Made by a program: the position numbers and the translations under genes
The notes under the pieces: generated by a model
Database searches by the model: none
Told to the model about the DNA's origin: nothing
Seen by the model: only the letters and a program-made list of their open reading frames with translations
Assembly (NCBI RefSeq): GCF_025118155.1
Contig: NW_026251402.1
Location: forward strand, 434,001-498,000
Reading direction: 5' to 3'
Length of the DNA stretch: 64,000 bases
Source: Cokeromyces recurvatus
Lineage: Eukaryota; Mucoromycota; Mucoromycetes; Mucorales; Mucoraceae
Shown here: positions 11,341-21,910 of the stretch, piece by piece
How positions within the stretch are numbered: position 1 is the first letter of the stretch
How the letters are laid out: each line of letters starts with the position of its first letter

Positions 11341-12200
11341 TCAAGCATCTACTGTTGGAGTTATCCAACCTTCAATCCCTTTCACCAGTTCCTCGCCAAT
11401 TGCATTCACCTCAGCCACATTTTTGCCTACAACACTCACGACAACACGAGCACCGTCTTTACCTTCACCCCAATTAGGATAACTACCAATCTTGATGTGC
11501 CTTTCCTTGCATTGGTTTTGTAGTTGTGTCAAAAAGGGGGCAATGTCACCTTCCTTTAATTGTGTCGCCACTTGAACACGATGATAGGCCTCTGGATGAT
11601 CACCCAGGAGAGCTCTAAAGTGCGGCTTTAAGGATTCAAGAAGGATTTCAAACAATCGAGGAATACCTGGTAAGACATGAATATTTTTATTGACCACAAC
11701 TACAGGTACCCATATATCATTATGATTACGCAGTTTTTCAGATGGTTCAGGGAATAGGGCCATGCGCTTTCTCTCTTCTGTTAATTTCCAATCTGGAAAT
11801 CTCTGTTTCGATACTTGTTCCATTCGTTGACACGTCTCTTGATCGAGTTTTAAAGATAAATTATAAGCCTTTGCGAGTGCTGAATAAGTGATATCATCGT
11901 GAGTAGGACCTATACCACCACTTGTAAATACAAGATCATGTTGACTTGAGAGTCGTTTAATTGTTTCCTTAATAGCTTCATAATCATCAGGAATGGTTTC
12001 AATTCTCTTTAATTCGACACCCAACTCAAATAAATATTTCGCTATCACAAGTAACATATTATTATTATTTCTCTCAACAACAACAACAACAACAAAATAG
12101 GACAAATACCTAAATAATTAGCATTTGAATCCCTTGTTTTTCCATTTAAAATCTCGTCACCAATTATACAACAAGCAGCAGTAAAGTTTTTTTGACTCAT
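11341..12200 (-). CDS. MoaB/Mog (CinA-type) molybdopterin-binding-domain protein
   Basis: Two-exon minus-strand gene. The first exon encodes MSQKNFTAACCIIGDEILNG and TRDSNANYL; the second continues AKYLFELGVELKRIETIPDD. TSGGIGPTHDDITYSALA is the MoCF/CinA nucleotide- or pterin-binding signature, and LPGIPRLFEILLESL is the following conserved turn. These are the motifs of the stand-alone MoaB-like domain found in CinA and at the N-terminus of animal FAD synthase. The protein ends soon after this domain (about 275 residues), with no PAPS-reductase-type FAD synthase domain. The exact reaction of these short fungal proteins is not established to my knowledge. The short AAC/TTG run beside the intron is a poly-CAA microsatellite. 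Confidence 0.82.
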
Positions 12201-12304
12201 AAAAAATATATTTTTTATTCTATTTTGTTTCCCAAAATTAAATAAAAATGGTTTCAACATGCTATTTCTTTTCTTTTATGATAATAATAAAAAAGAGAAT
12301 TTTT

Positions 12305-12338
<34 letters not shown>

Positions 12339-12632
12339 GGGGGGGGGAGAAGAGAGAGGAGAAGAAGAAGAGGGGAAAAGGATAGGTTTTTCTTAACTTT
12401 AACCCTCCATATTTACACTGTTACATCTTTCCTCTCTTCCCCCTCCCCCCCCACACACACACATACATACAAGAGATGATAATAACCAAGAAAGAATTTC
12501 TATACAAAGAAGATTTTTTTTTTTTGCAATAATGATGAAAATAGTATGCATTATATAAAATAAGTTACTATTATGAAATTGCATAATGATGATAGGTCAA
12601 AAAAATTTCCATTTTTAGTAAATTAAATAAGC
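12201..12632. other. Intergenic gap with a T31-G10 junction
   Basis: No gene seen. It contains T31 (12307-12337) directly followed by about ten G (12338-12347), then purine-rich sequence. It separates two minus-strand genes and probably includes the promoter of the MoaB-like gene and the 3' end of the arrestin-like gene. Confidence 0.5.
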
Positions 12633-14110
12633 TTATGAAGATAAACGTCGATGATAAAGAGTAGGTACGGTTAAATGACCTGAAGCATCTTCTTGTGGTT
12701 GAGACAAAATAAATTCATCGTCTACAACATCAATAGGACTACCAGGACCCCAGTTACAATCACTACCTACAGAAGAAGATAATAAATTAGGAGAACCTTC
12801 AGAGATGATGAAGTTGGGTAATTTAGTATGGGTGGATTGATGATGATCAGCAAATGGTATATGTACTCTAGTCAGTGTTGTTGTATGAGGTATGGTAGAA
12901 ATAAATAAGGGCAATCGAATGACGAGTGGATTTAATAAAAGTTGAGAAAGAGAATGATGATGATTTCCTATGAGAGCAGGGACTAGAATAAAGATTTCAT
13001 AAGAAATATCCATATATTCCCCAAATTGACTGCTTTGAGTGGTAGGTACGCAATAGGAAGGTATTTGAATTGGACAAATGGTTACATTGTTTCTACTCTG
13101 TTTCGGTATTGTAACATAAAATGATTCACATAAAAGTTGACGTTGCTTATGTCTGTAAGAAGGTCCTGAGGTAGGTAAATCAGGATAATCTTTTTCCCTT
13201 GTTTTTGAATGAAATGAGGTTGTAGTCGAGACTAATAAGAGCTGTATTTGATTTATACTACAAGAAGTTTGATTGTGTGTATTTAACTTTATGGAACACA
13301 AATCACCTATCATAATAGGTAGGTATACATTAGATTTCATTCTTTTACAAGTTCAATTTTATATACAACACATACCAGGACAGGATGATGGGTTCACTAA
13401 GCTTGCCGTCATCTCAACATTGTCCATTTTAATCGTCTTTTCATTTTTATATAAATAGTCATCTGAAACAGTAACCAAAGGCAAATAAGTTAAAGGGATG
13501 ACTGGAGTCAATTTTGTTGATAAAGATGAACTAGTATCCAAATATCCTTGTAGAGAATATTCAATACGATGACCAAGATGGGTGTCCTTTATTGTAGGTG
13601 GATAATTCACACTGGAAGGTAACTGAATAGCAAATAGATACATATGACTTCCCATGTCTAAAAATACATTTTCTATACTAATGTTAAGAATATAAATAAA
13701 TATATACATGGATATAAATGTATATGCATATATCTTTCTATTTATTACCTTCTTCTTCCTGTTCCCAAATAGTGGATTCAATTGAAAACAATATATTTTG
13801 CTGATTTTTATTTAATTCCCATTCTTCACATTTAAATAAAACTCGTATTGATTTTGCTTTAATTGGTTTCCCAAGGATTAGTTTCACACTACCTTAAAAG
13901 AATGAGTATAATAAGCATAATACACATATATACGTTCATGTAATATACAGGTATATATATATATATGTGTGTGTGTGTGTATACACGTATGTATAATTCC
14001 AGTTTACCATTAATAATCGATCCTGGACCAAATGCAACATCATTACTAGGTGTAATAGCCAATTCGAACGTTTGTATAGGATTTGATTTGAAAACATTAG
14101 TAAACTTCAT
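12633..14110 (-). CDS. Arrestin-like (alpha-arrestin fold) protein
   Basis: Minus-strand gene of about four exons. The N-terminal exon encodes MKFTNVFKSNPIQTFELAIT then FGPGSIINGSVKLILGKPIK and AKSIRVLFKCEEW, a typical Arrestin_N start. GHRIEYSLQGYLD is another arrestin strand. The long last exon contains the presumed C-terminal sandwich (SYEIFILVPALIG, then LLNPLVIRLPLFIS) and a disordered acidic tail (DVVDDEFILSQPQEDASG). No PPxY or LPxY motif was seen, so a Rsp5-adaptor role like Rod1/Art proteins is not supported; the shorter Bul/Rgp1-like or orphan arrestins are alternatives. An upstream in-frame methionine at 14164 would add MMEPTTPTFYRNF and cannot be excluded as the start. Confidence 0.75.
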
Positions 14111-14461
14111 TTTCTTTAAATAAATAAAATTCCTATAAAATGTGGGGGTGGTTGGTTCCATCACAGTAGCTGACTATACTAAATATATAAAATATCGCAG
14201 TTTAAAAATAGTTGGGTCTCTCTCTCTCTCTCTCTCTTTTCTAGGGTTTAAACGCCGCGTAACATACTATATAAAGGAGAAAGTGATTTTTAATTGGTTT
14301 ATCATTTATTTTCTGATTGTTGACTCAATTTTAATGCAGCAATCATGACCGAAGTCTGTGGTGATAATTCATCAAAGCCACATTTAGTAGTGGTGCAGTG
14401 ATACTTTATTTATGCGAAATTCAACTTTTTTCTTTTTCTTTTTCTTTTTTTAATTATAATA
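14111..14461. other. Divergent promoter region with a CT microsatellite
   Basis: Gap between the divergent arrestin-like gene and the small plus-strand gene. It holds a (CT)n run near 14216-14237 and T-rich sequence immediately before the plus-strand start. No coding feature seen. Confidence 0.5.
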
Positions 14462-14818
14462 ATGAATGATACTATCATTAAGACACATAAAAATAATTTG
14501 GATCGATATTATGAATTTCATATTTATGACAAAAATATAGGCAGTTACATGTATTCAAATTCAGAATATGCTCCTTGCCCTATAGTCGTCATGTCTCGAC
14601 ATCAAGGCTTTCAATGGAATGATGAATTATTTGTTAGTCCTTATCGTAGAAGTGCGGGTTATGAATCTCATAAAAGTATGAGTCTTCAAGATAAAGATAA
14701 TAAAATATTATCTACAACAACAAAATCAAAAGACCAACAACAAGAAATAGATCATGAGTCACCACCTGAAGTGATCGATATCAATTTAACAGAAGCTGAC
14801 TGTGATGTTTGGCCATAA
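14462..14818 (+). CDS. Small protein of unknown function, 118 residues
   Basis: A single open exon starting MNDTIIKTHKNNLDRYYEFH. The composition is protein-like rather than low-complexity in its first 80 residues (includes SEYAPCPIVVMSRHQGFQWN and VSPYRRSAGYESH). After a hydrophilic linker it ends PPEVIDINLTEADCDVWP. I do not recognise the family. No signal peptide or membrane segment is visible. It starts after a T-rich leader about 350 nt from the divergent arrestin-like gene and converges with the MIT-domain gene 50 nt downstream. Being uninterrupted for 357 nt in AT-rich DNA, with a clear start context (ATAATAATG), supports a real gene. Confidence 0.6.
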   Translation: MNDTIIKTHKNNLDRYYEFHIYDKNIGSYMYSNSEYAPCPIVVMSRHQGFQWNDELFVSPYRRSAGYESHKSMSLQDKDNKILSTTTKSKDQQQEIDHESPPEVIDINLTEADCDVWP

Positions 14819-14867
14819 TTTTATTTTATTTTATTTCTTTATTTAATATTTTAGAAGATAATTGGAT

Positions 14868-17487
14868 TTATTCGTTTACCCAAGAAGCGCCTCGTTTTAA
14901 CCATTTGGCAAGTAATACTGCGATATCTTTAACAATGAAACTACCTACAATATGATTGATAATGGCACATATTTTACTTAATTTCAAGATTAATACATTA
15001 TAGTGTGGACTCTTTAAAGACCTTTTCCTTTCACCATCATAATAATTTAACCAATTTTCTAAATATCTACATTAATAATGATAATAACAGTAATAAAAAA
15101 AAAAAAACTAATTTTTAATGTTATTTACCTAATACATGAATCTTTGTAAATAGCTTCTGTAATACTTCGATATAATTCTTATATTGATCTTCACTAAAAA
15201 AAACAAGTAAATAAAATAAATATAAAATAACTCTTCCTATTTTTTCTTCTTTTTTTACGTTTTTGTTAAACTAAATGCATTCATTCTTTCAACTGATTTT
15301 GTTAGTTTAGTTCCCCAAGACATAAATGATTGTGCTTTCTTTCCTGTATCGATTCGACTGATAACAGATATTGAATCTCGATTACTGTTATTGTTCATAG
15401 CACTATTTTGTTGATGATTTGTTCCATTATTATTAGTTTCAGATAAGCTTACTCTTTTTAATTTCTTGGATAATATCAGCTGAAGTTGTTCAATTGAATG
15501 TTCGAATTGCTCTAAAAGTTTTATGGAACTGGATAAATCATTTAAATAATTCCAATTTTCGAGTCGTGCAATATCATTCATTAATGTCTCACAAGCAGAG
15601 ACTTTAATATCTACGGATGAAAGTCGTATATTAGGTTGTTGCCTAATTCAAACCAATAAATAAAATGTGAATGAATTTGACTCGTTCTATTAAAACTGGG
15701 TTCAGGGAGAGGAATCTCTCACACTCACACTCACACTCACACTCACTCACTCTCTCTCTATATATATATTTTACCATAAGGCTTTGGGTATATAAAGTTT
15801 TTGAGTAATATAAGCACCTTCCAACATACTTTTTTCCAAAGCAAATAATAATCCAAATCGATTATTGTCTACATTTGTAAACTCATTGTTCACAAATGGA
15901 GAATCATTTTCTTTTTCTTCTTGATTATCATCATACAGAGTCCTTTTAGTTGTTTCAAGATAATCTATATCATTTGTTGTAACTGGCTTAATTTGATCTT
16001 TAATAAAATAACCGTAATGACTGTGATTCCCCGGTGAATGCGATAGTTTATCTTTGTTACGACTCATAGAGAAACCTTCAATCGAGAGTCGATTGATTGC
16101 CTTTCTACGCATAGACCCTAAACTGCCACCTACAGAGGGTCGAGCGATGACAGATCGAGTCAGTTGATGAGGAGGTGAAGTAGACAATAGACTATCCTCT
16201 TGAGGAGATGATACTGAAGGTACAGGTTCAGGTGCTATCATAGAAGAAGATCTTTGCATGATTGGAGATGTTAATTTTAACGGTAAACTACTTGTACGAA
16301 CTTCAGTCTTGTTTTTATCATTTACTATTTCTACTTCCTTTTTCTTTAATGAGGGTAAAGTCATTGTTGGCTGTTCTATAATTGAATCAAATACACATGA
16401 ATCTGATGAACTAATAGATGATCGATTAGGATGAAGTGGGGTCGTTAAAGAGGGGTTTCCAGTTAATAAAACTGAGCTTTGCTGATGTTCTAAAGATCGA
16501 TAATCCACTTTATTCTTATCCTCTTCCTCTTCCTCTTCCACCTCTTCTTCTTCATCTCGAGTATCATTCAGCTTTTTCTTGACAAGTTGACGAATAGGCG
16601 TACTTTTAGAAGATTGTGGATGAAATACAGAAACTTTAGATATATTATTACTGAATGCGTCATGTCCATTTTTGTTCATAGATGATGAAGATGCCATTCT
16701 TCGAATAGCTAAATTATTAGAGATAATTGACGATGTTATTGATTTGGAGTCTTGTTCTAAACCATTATTCACTGAACTTAATAGCCTAATTCTTTCTAAA
16801 TATGAGTCATGCTAAATTTGTTTATATTAGCCATAAGTATATGTATATAACTATCTATCTATGTATATATCTATGTGTGTGTGTGTGTGTGTGTGCGCGT
16901 ATAAATATATATAAGTATATATGTATATATATATATATATATACATAAATACATGTATATTCATATATGCGTATATAAATATATTTGATCCCTCCTTCCC
17001 CTTTATAATTCAATATGTAAGCACAAACAAACAAATAAATAAAATAAATATATTTGTATATATGCATATTTAATAAACTCATTTACCTCTTTTAACTTTT
17101 TCCTCTCCTTCCCTCCCATAACTCCGCTTCTTTCTTCTCTCACACACACTCACTTCTCCTTCCTCCTCCCCCCCTTTTTTTTATACATATGAAACTTACA
17201 ATAGTTTGTAATCTTTGACGTTCACTTTCTTTTTTTACACTAGATAGCACACGTTCCAACAAAGAGATGGCCTCTTTATAAGCATGTATAGCACCAGGAA
17301 CATCATTCATCGAATCACATTGAACAGCCATATTTGCTCTTTGTAAAGCAGATCTTAAAATAAGTTTAGAAATATCCTTTGAATCAGGCACAATGTTAGA
17401 TGATGATGATGATGATGTTTGTTGAGTTGGGAATGGCTCTTTATTTAATGTCATTAAATTATTATTTGCTGTTTCAAAACTGCTCAT
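14868..17487 (-). CDS. MIT-domain protein of fungal type
   Basis: Minus-strand gene of five exons. The first exon encodes a low-complexity leader, then ALQRANMAVQCDSMNDVPGA and IHAYKEAISLLERVLSSVKK, a three-helix MIT domain. It joins exon 2 as RQRLQTI-HDSYLERIRLL. Exon 2 is about 340 residues of Ser-rich disordered sequence with an acidic run (EEEEVEEEEEEDKN). Exons 3-5 encode a helical C-terminal region: MNDIARLENWNYLNDLSSSI, EDQYKNYIEVLQKLFTKIHV, and ENWLNYYDGERKR, ending GSFIVKDIAVLLAKWLKRGA. MIT domains bind ESCRT-III tails or related endosomal partners; the function of this fungal group is unknown to me. The first intron (16812-17199, 388 nt) is the longest in the window and full of GT/TA repeats. 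For the last join I used the acceptor before AAAATTGG because the earlier one creates a stop. Confidence 0.78.
15715..15760. repeat. CACACT/CT microsatellite in an intron
   Basis: A run of CACACT hexamers passing into CT and TA dinucleotides, inside the intron between exons 2 and 3 of the MIT-domain gene. Confidence 0.8.
16855..16985. repeat. Compound GT/TA microsatellite in an intron
   Basis: (GT)n near 16872-16896 followed by imperfect TATA/GTATA repeats, inside the 388-nt first intron of the MIT-domain gene. The apparent reading frames here are tyrosine/isoleucine-rich artefacts of the repeat. Confidence 0.8.
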
Positions 17488-17955
17488 TAAATATTAAAAT
17501 ATTAGTTATATTATCAAAAAAAAAGTAATAATAATAATAAAGAAGACAAACAAGTATTAAATATTATAAGGTAACAAATATAAATACAATATATGCTAAA
17601 AAAAATAGGCAATTTTTTTCTTTTTTTTTTATTGTGTATGTGTAATAGTAAATGTCTGTGTGTCCTGTAGGAATATCACATCATGGTTCTTTTTTTTTTT
17701 TTTTTTGTTTTTTTGTTTTTCTCCTTAAGATATCATTCAGTTTATTTAAACATTTATAAATCTTTTTTTACACCAATAATGCTTTCTCCTTCTTCATTAT
17801 ATAATATTTTAGTGTAGATTTTTTTTTTTTTTTTGTTTATTTATTTATGTTTGTCATACCTTACAAGTATCATATGAAGCTACATATATTAAACGAAATA
17901 ATTTGATTTGTCTCCTATATCATGTATATAAAAATATATATTACATTCTTCTTCT

Positions 17956-18008
<53 letters not shown>

Positions 18009-18183
18009 CTTTTGATAAGGCTTTTGCTACTCTTACATTAATAATGTTACATGGATATTTTAATAAATACCTCTTTTTTTTTTATTAATTTAATTGAGGC
18101 TTTAGGAGACTGCTAAATCAAAAAAAAACAAGTACTATCATATACATTTTTTATTTTTTATTTTTTCATTCTCCTTCTCCACT
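17488..18183. other. Intergenic region with several T tracts including T51
   Basis: Divergent promoter region between the MIT-domain gene (-) and the methyltransferase gene (+). It contains T tracts at about 17694-17706, 17820-17834 and 17958-18008 (51 T). No gene seen on either strand. Confidence 0.5.
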
Positions 18184-18985
18184 ATGATTAATAGTTGTAG
18201 CTTACCCTTATATTATATTCGTTTTTTAAAGCCACCACCAAAAGAATGTCTAATTGGTCAGCATTTCACTATTGTATGGACGATTGAAAGTGATCTTGGT
18301 GATCAAACATATTGGGAGACTGTACCTATTACGATCAGTTTACAAGGAAGTTCAAGACTTGGCTTACGTGAGCTTAATGCTGATCCCAAAAGTAACTTGA
18401 GAAAGAGGGCACTAAAACCTTATTCTGATGATAAACAACAAAAGGTAACGCTTGCACGGGATATTCCTGTTACCTTTGATCCATTTCAAGGGGGTGGTAT
18501 TGTTACTAAACTGGTGATAGAGCAACTACCGGGAGAACCTTTACCGATAGGAGCTCAAGTCCATGTTCAATTGAATATGCTTTTATCGCCCATAGCTCGA
18601 GTATCCCCCAATACGGCTACTACATGTCATTCTGTCTGGCAGAATACATATCAATTTCAATCTCAAATCTGGTTAATCCCCACCTGGTCAACACCTATCT
18701 TGACTACCATGGCAAAACAAAGACACGTTCAAATAAAACAAAGCGGTGATCAAGCAGAAAGAATTTTAGCTGTCAAGAAGCAAAAGTTAATACATATTCG
18801 TGAAGATGCTGTTCAAAGTATAGCTAGACATATTTGGTACATATCAATTAGCAGTAGTGTGTGTACGTGTGTATATATGTCTTTTCTTTATTACTAATAA
18901 ATTAATTAGGGATTGTGGACTGGGCATGTGTCAATTTTTATCAGAATATAACATGGATTCTAAATATAACTCCATTCTGGAATTA

Positions 18986-19016
<31 letters not shown>

Positions 19017-19490
19017 AAAGACGGTGCTAAATACATTTAATTCATTTCATTATTAGGTAGTGGAACCGGCTTAGTTGGCATTTATGCTGCAGAATTATTA
19101 AAACCTGAATGTGTATATTTAACAGATCTTTCAGATGCACTGGAAATTATGAAACAAAATGTAGCTTTAATGGATAAAAATGATACCAATGTAAAAATCT
19201 TTATACATGAATTAGCATGGGGTTCTGAAAAGCAAGATATATACGGAGACGTTAATCTATTACTTTTAACTGATGTACTTTATAATCAATCATCACATGA
19301 CTTGCTTATTGCTACATTAGATTGGATGTTAGACAATCCTGAATGTAAAGCATTACTTTCATATAAAGAACGTAACCCTGATGAAAGAGTTTTTTTTACT
19401 AAAATTAAAGAAAAAGGATGGAAATGTGAGCGTGTAGACAATTATGATCATTTAATTTGTGAAATATATTGGATATATAAAACCAAATAA
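18184..19490 (+). CDS. Family-16 lysine methyltransferase-like protein with N-terminal extension
   Basis: Plus-strand gene of three exons. The last two give a class I methyltransferase: IARHIWDCGLGMCQFLSEY, then ILELGSGTGLVGIYAAELL (SAM motif I), VYLTDLSDALEIM, VNLLLLTDVLYNQSSHD (the D-V-x-Y region of Methyltransf_16), and a C-terminal LLSYKERNPDERVFFTKIKE. This order is that of the METTL21/EFM-type protein methyltransferases, whose known substrates include chaperones and elongation factors. The first exon adds about 200 residues before the domain (KPPPKECLIGQHFTIVWTIE and later AQVHVQLNMLLSPIARV) that look like a beta-rich domain I do not recognise. The join at W-D is phase-consistent and conserved in the family, so the extension belongs to the protein. 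Substrate unknown. Confidence 0.82.
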
Positions 19491-19521
19491 AACAAGAAAG
19501 TTTTTTTTGTCACCTAATTCT

Positions 19522-19572
<51 letters not shown>

Positions 19573-19735
19573 CAATCAATCTGGGGTAAAACAAAGTATT
19601 ATGGAGTGAAGAAAAGCCGATCCAATTAAAATATGCCAAAAGAAAAAAAAAAGGTTACCCGTTACTCTTTTCCCTTACTTTTTTACTTTTTTTCTTTTTC
19701 ATTTATTATCTTCAGCATCAATTTATTATCCGACT
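19491..19735. repeat. T48 tract and promoter of the Mcp2-like gene
   Basis: T tract at 19525-19572, then T/C-rich sequence leading to the start at 19736. No coding feature. Confidence 0.6.
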
Positions 19736-21027
19736 ATGAATCAAGGTCGAATACTTTTTCAACATAAAGTATTACCAAAGAGATCACTGCTTTCATTTTC
19801 ACACTCTTATACAACAATAACAACTCGTAAAAACAAGAGTCTTGTACGTCGTATCATCAATGGTGCAGCTATCGTTACCCTCTCTACTACGGTAACAGTT
19901 GGCCTCGGAGGTACTCTATTGTATAACACAAATGATAAATTTCGTCATGTCATGAACGCATTAGAACGAAGTGCCATTGCAGGCACTGTAGGAGTTAAAG
20001 TTGCTCTGGATTATCAACGTACACTTTCAAGGGAATACAGCGATGAGAAATGCTATAGAGACGCTAAAAGAGCTTGCCATCAGCGTTGCGCTGAGAGAGT
20101 ACTTGCTGCCATTCAGCGACTTGGTGGTGTCTATGTAAAATTAGGACAACATATTTCAGTAATGCAATATCTCTTACCAAATGAATGGTGCCAGACAATG
20201 CGTGTACTACAAGATCGATGTGATCCTACTTCTCCTGAAGATATTAGAAATTTATTTATAGCTGACCTGGGATTACCAATAGAAGAAGTATTCGATGAGT
20301 TTGATTGGACCCCCCTGGGTGTAGCATCATTAGCACAGGTCCATCGTGCTCGATTATCGGAAAAGAGCATTCAGATTTTAAAGGAAAATCATCAAGATGG
20401 TTGGGATGATGGGAATGATCGTTGGGTTGCTGTGAAATTACAACATCCCTATTTAGATGAATATTGTCAATTAGACATGGATACTGTTTCCTTTATTTTT
20501 GAAATTATTAAACGTGTTTTCCCAAATTTTGGTTTTGAATGGTTTGCTGAAGAAATGAGAGAATCTATTCCTAAAGAGTTAGACTTTATTCATGAAACAC
20601 AAAATGCTCGAAGAGTGGAAGCAAACTTTGCAAAAGAGAAATCAGATCATCGTACCTCATTAGTTATTCCTAAGGTCATTTGGGCAAAGAGAAGAATTAT
20701 GTGCATGGAGTGTGAGTATAATGAAAGGCGTACAAAATTCCTTATATACATATATATATATTTATTCATCTGTTTGTTCATATAGTTATTCATGGTTCCA
20801 GAATAGATGATATAGATTATATGAAAAAGCATAATATTGATCCAAAGAAAGTATCTGCAGAGCTTACTCGAGTATTTTCCGAAATGATTTTTTTGCACGG
20901 GTAAGTGCGGTTATGAATATATTTGTATTTTTGTATAAAGTAAAAATACATGTGTATTTAAATTATCTTGTTTTATAGCTTTGTTCATTGTGACCCTCGT
21001 ATGTATAACATTTATGATGTTTATATG

Positions 21028-21094
<67 letters not shown>

Positions 21095-21779
21095 TTATAA
21101 TAATAACAACTTATCTTTAGATCCTGGAAATGTTTTTATTCGCCCCACTACTGATCCAAAGCATTCAAAACATAATTTCGATCTTGTTTTACTTGACCAT
21201 GGATTATACCGAGAACTCTCTGATCAACTTCGATCTGATTATGCTCATTTATGGACATCATTAATTAAAGCAGATGAGGATGGCATTCGTGAATATTCCC
21301 ACCGTGTAGGCGGTACTGATATTTACCAATTGTTTGCATGCATGCTCACTGGACGTGAATGGGATAAAATCAGTCAATCTGATTTAAATAGTGTTCGTGA
21401 GGTAGATGAAGTGGGTCGTATGTCTGAAGGAGCACTTAGGTATTTAACTGAGGTAGCTGATATTCTTGGTAAATTGCCACGACCTGTTCTTTTACTACTC
21501 AAGACGAATGATCTTTTACGACATGTGGATGAGAAACTAAATACAATTGCTGATGATCGAACGACATATATTATTATGGGTACCTATTGTTCGAAAGCAG
21601 TTTGGCTAGATACCAAGAAATACATTTTTGAAAAACTTCACTCTGTTGGATTTAGTTTTAAATTATTTAAACAATTATTTCATGCTTGGTGGCAATATAA
21701 ATCACTAGTTTATGCTTTGTGGCTTTATCATGTTAGTACAAAACTGGCTGAAAGATTGAACTGGGCGGAAAGAAAATGA
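19736..21779 (+). CDS. MCP2: ADCK/UbiB-family mitochondrial kinase-like protein (Mcp2/ADCK1 type)
   Basis: Plus-strand gene of about four exons. The N-terminus is basic and Ser/Thr-rich with a hydrophobic stretch (NGAAIVTLSTTVTVGLGG), like a mitochondrial presequence plus membrane segment. Family motifs: VYVKLGQ (KxGQ), ASLAQVHRA (Ala-rich loop in place of the glycine loop), AVKLQHP (invariant Lys), KELDFIHE, FVHCDPHPGN (catalytic loop) and LLDHG (DHG in place of DFG). ADCK1/Mcp2 proteins act at the inner mitochondrial membrane in lipid homeostasis; the N-terminal KxGQ inhibits ordinary protein-kinase activity in this superfamily. The intron between CDP and HPGN contains a 61-nt T tract (21032-21092). 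The last exon extends to the basic end ...LAERLNWAERK. Length about 590 residues, normal for the group. Confidence 0.9.
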
Positions 21780-21910
21780 AAAAAAAAAATACAGAATTAA
21801 TAGTAGAAGGCATAATAGAAACTCATTTATATGAATAGAAAAAAAAAAAAGTTTTTAATTTTATTACGTAATAAATAATGAACCCCTATTTTATTTTATT
21901 TTATTTTTTT

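Noticed and set aside
16855..17082. Minus-strand Tyr/Ile/His frame in the MIT-gene intron
   Set aside because: It is generated by GT/TA microsatellites, and the flanking exons splice over it in frame (RQRLQTI to HDSYLERI).
21027..21100. Poly-Phe N-terminus as a separate gene start before LDPGNVFIRP
   Set aside because: It is the T61 tract of an intron; the donor after HCDP and the acceptor before ATCCTGGA restore the conserved HCDPHPGN motif.
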